Of a DNA stretch of 64,000 bases, positions 62,291 through 64,000 are shown in pieces. Each line of letters starts with the position of its first letter. The first letter of the stretch is position 1. Position numbers and translations under genes: made by a program. Location: positions 2,540,501-2,604,500 of the forward strand of contig NZ_PGEN01000001.1 in assembly GCF_002797435.1 (NCBI RefSeq). The letters run 5' to 3'. Source of the stretch: Sphingomonas koreensis (GTDB lineage: Bacteria; Pseudomonadota; Alphaproteobacteria; Sphingomonadales; Sphingomonadaceae). The notes beneath the pieces were generated by a model that was given only the letters and a program-made list of their open reading frames with translations, did no database searches and was not told where the DNA came from.

Positions 62291-63188
62291 CTTTCTTCAT
62301 CGCGTCGGAGATGCGGTCGCCATAGACCTGGCTGAGCTCGTCATAGACCTTGCACACCTCGCTCGCCGGCTTCTTCATCTTCACGAGCGACTGGGCGAGA
62401 TAGTAGAGCGAGTCCGGCGCGCGTTCGCCGTTCGGCATCTTCTGATAACTCTCGAAGAAGGCGGTGGCGGCGAGCGCCGGCTTGCCCTGATCGAGCAGCG
62501 CCCGGCCAAGCAGGTTCTGCGAATAGCTGGCGCGGCGGTGCTTGGGATATTTCTGGACCACCGTGCGCAGCTCGGTGATCGCCTTGTCATATTGCTTGGC
62601 CTGCCACAGCCGATAGCCATAGACATAGCCGTCCTCGGCCGGATCGTCGCTCTTGGGCCGGTCGACCGCCACTGCGGGCGTCGTCGGCACGGTGGTGGCA
62701 GGACCCCCTACCGCAGGACGCGTCGGCGCGGGGCGCGTGCCGGTCACCGGCGCATCGTCCTCGGCGGGCGCGGCGCCGGCCTCCAGCGCCTTCAACCGCG
62801 CCTCGGTCGAACGCTTATAGGCGTTGAACGCCTCCTCGAGCTGGCGAAGGCGATACTGGCTCTGCTCGACCTGTCCGGTGATTTGCGACAGCTGCGATTC
62901 CACCGCACTGACTCGCGCGTTGAGATCGGCGACCGCGCTGGTCGCGGGCAAGCCCGGCGCGCCGGGCTGGCGTTCGGGCGGGGTGATCTGCGGCTCGATC
63001 GTCTGGCCCGCGCCACCCGGGAACACCTTGCGCTGAACCGCGCGCATTTCGCGCTCGAGCCGGTCGACCCGGCCTTCGATCCCGCCACCGGCGGCGCCGC
63101 GGCTGGTCTGCGCCGTCGCCGGCATCGCAACGCTTGCCAGCGCGGCCACCGCCGTGCCGAGCAACGCCATCTTTCCAATCAAACGCAT
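62253..63188 (-). CDS. cpoB: Tol-Pal system protein CpoB (YbgF)
   Basis: 311 residues. CpoB is a periplasmic TPR protein that links peptidoglycan synthesis to Tol-Pal during division. It has a signal peptide (about 1-26, ATAQTS), a coiled-coil trimerisation segment (residues ~35-110, ESQLSQITGQVEQSQYRLRQ), a Pro/Ala/Thr-rich linker (to ~165), and TPR repeats to the end (QKYPKHRRASYSQNLLGRAL). GCGGGGAT precedes ATG 63188, so I do not use the ATGs further upstream. Pal and Tol genes are outside the window. The 38-nt overlap with tilS suggests translational coupling. Confidence 0.93.
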   Translation of the reverse strand: MRLIGKMALLGTAVAALASVAMPATAQTSRGAAGGGIEGRVDRLEREMRAVQRKVFPGGAGQTIEPQITPPERQPGAPGLPATSAVADLNARVSAVESQLSQITGQVEQSQYRLRQLEEAFNAYKRSTEARLKALEAGAAPAEDDAPVTGTRPAPTRPAVGGPATTVPTTPAVAVDRPKSDDPAEDGYVYGYRLWQAKQYDKAITELRTVVQKYPKHRRASYSQNLLGRALLDQGKPALAATAFFESYQKMPNGERAPDSLYYLAQSLVKMKKPASEVCKVYDELSQVYGDRISDAMKKDVATGRTASKCK

Positions 63189-63255
63189 CGAAATCCCCGC
63201 AGGCGCTAACATCCTCAACGCCTTATACATCACATGCCGAATCTGTCGCCACGCT

Positions 63256-64000
63256 TTACGGCGCGGTGCTGTTTCCGCCCGCCGGAGTCAGCGGGTCGAC
63301 GGTCTGCGACTGCGCGGGCGGATCGAAGGCCGGCCGGAACGCCGGGGGCAGCGGCTGCGAACTGCGGTTTGCCGGCGTTGCGGACGCGGCCGGCGTCGGC
63401 GTGGCAGCCGGCGTCGCGCCCGATCCGCGCGCCTGAAGCGCGGCGGCGCTGATCGGCACGTCCTTGATCGCGCGGCCAGGTGTACCCAGCGGCGCTACGT
63501 CGGAACCGTTGACGGTCACGCGGATCGCCTCGGGACGGCCGAGATTGATCATCGGTCCGTTGGCGTTCTGCGGCACGTCATAGCGCTCGCCCGCCGCCAT
63601 TTCCTTTTCGAACAGGCGTGTTCCGCTCGCGTCGTAGATGCGCAGCCAGACCGGCTCGGTCGCGGTCAGCGTCACCTGCCCGCCATTGGCGGGGGCTGCC
63701 GGAGAAGGCGCCGCTGCGGGCACCGCAAGCGGGGTCTCGGTCGGCAGGGGCTCGGGTTCGGGCGTGCCGCTGCTGCGGAACAGATCGGTGCCGTACCACA
63801 AGGCCAGCGCGGCGAGCAGCAGTACCGCGATCACCGCGCCTGCCCAGACCAGGCCGCTCGACGGTTCGCGCACCGGATCCTCGGGATCGTAGGTCTCATA
63901 GGCCTCGCGCGCCGCGAACATGCTCGAGGTCTCGGCGCGCAGCTCCTTCGCCAGCGCGACCTCGTCCGCGCCGATCGCGCGGGCATAGGATTTCACGAAG
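63256..64000 (-). CDS. RodZ-like protein, N-terminus cut by window edge
   Basis: The frame is open to base 64000, so the start lies outside. The visible 248 residues begin at the end of an HTH_25 domain (FVKSYARAIGADE). A cytoplasmic linker, one membrane span (about residues 50-67 of the visible part, WAGAVIAVLLLAALALWY), a Pro/Ala-rich linker and a DUF4115 C-terminal domain (LTATEPVWLRIYDASG onward) follow, then a Thr/Pro-rich tail. RodZ binds MreB and controls cell shape. The gene is 67 nt upstream of cpoB on the same strand, so these envelope genes are probably transcribed together. Confidence 0.85.
   Translation of the reverse strand, partial: FVKSYARAIGADEVALAKELRAETSSMFAAREAYETYDPEDPVREPSSGLVWAGAVIAVLLLAALALWYGTDLFRSSGTPEPEPLPTETPLAVPAAAPSPAAPANGGQVTLTATEPVWLRIYDASGTRLFEKEMAAGERYDVPQNANGPMINLGRPEAIRVTVNGSDVAPLGTPGRAIKDVPISAAALQARGSGATPAATPTPAASATPANRSSQPLPPAFRPAFDPPAQSQTVDPLTPAGGNSTAP

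Overview
The window looks like one contiguous piece of an alphaproteobacterial chromosome, most likely from the Sphingomonadales (Sphingomonas-like). This is inferred from the very high GC, from a GTTC-N7-GTTC (alphaproteobacterial) LexA box in front of an imuA-imuB-dnaE2 operon, from the cpoB-tilS-ftsH and proA-nadD-rsfS-rlmH-envC-ctpA gene orders, and from the paired cytochrome bc1 chaperone and DUF177 genes. I see no prophage, integrase, transposase or CRISPR array. Almost every base belongs to tightly packed chromosomal genes. Both ends cut a gene: a GNAT acetyltransferase on the left and a RodZ-like protein on the right.

Region 1 to 9.2 kb: a DEDDh exonuclease, a secreted sialidase-fold protein, a TraB/GumN protein, a small XRE regulator with a membrane-protein partner and a striking array of three phased operator-like dyads, a sodium:solute symporter, and a fused ATP-grasp/alpha-E protein translationally coupled to a transglutaminase. 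Region 9.2 to 17 kb is housekeeping: a J-domain protein, YihY, FabI, AroC, PurA, a fumarylacetoacetate-hydrolase family enzyme and an O6-alkylguanine methyltransferase. Region 17.2 to 23.5 kb is the SOS mutagenesis operon imuA-imuB-dnaE2, with a 2'-5' RNA ligase-like gene 13 nt behind it.

Region 23.6 to 33 kb: an M3 peptidase, tRNA-Gln(CTG), Ppx/GppA, RlmE, proline iminopeptidase, an orphan chemoreceptor with an unusual signalling tip, and a beta-propeller protein. Region 33.3 to 42.2 kb carries the alpha-2-macroglobulin and PBP1C pair, with a palindromic repeat sitting on the pbpC start, then an RcnB-like protein. Region 42.3 to 50 kb: BamE, the cytochrome bc1 assembly chaperone and DUF177 (behind a tandemly duplicated hairpin), an unrecognised double winged-helix regulator, a diheme cytochrome with a beta-helix protein, a hemerythrin and a large membrane protein.

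Region 50 to 64 kb is mostly minus-strand housekeeping: COQ7, DsbB-like, CtpA, EnvC-like, RlmH, RsfS, NadD and ProA, then DUF3667, DUF2268, FtsH, TilS, CpoB and the RodZ-like gene. Cell-envelope functions recur throughout (BamE, PbpC, A2M, EnvC, CtpA, CpoB, RodZ, FtsH).

No unmistakable new system stands out. The best candidates for follow-up are the 2H phosphoesterase attached to the SOS operon, the phased operators of the XRE gene, the duplicated hairpin leader before the bc1 chaperone, the divergent chemoreceptor tip and the double winged-helix regulator.
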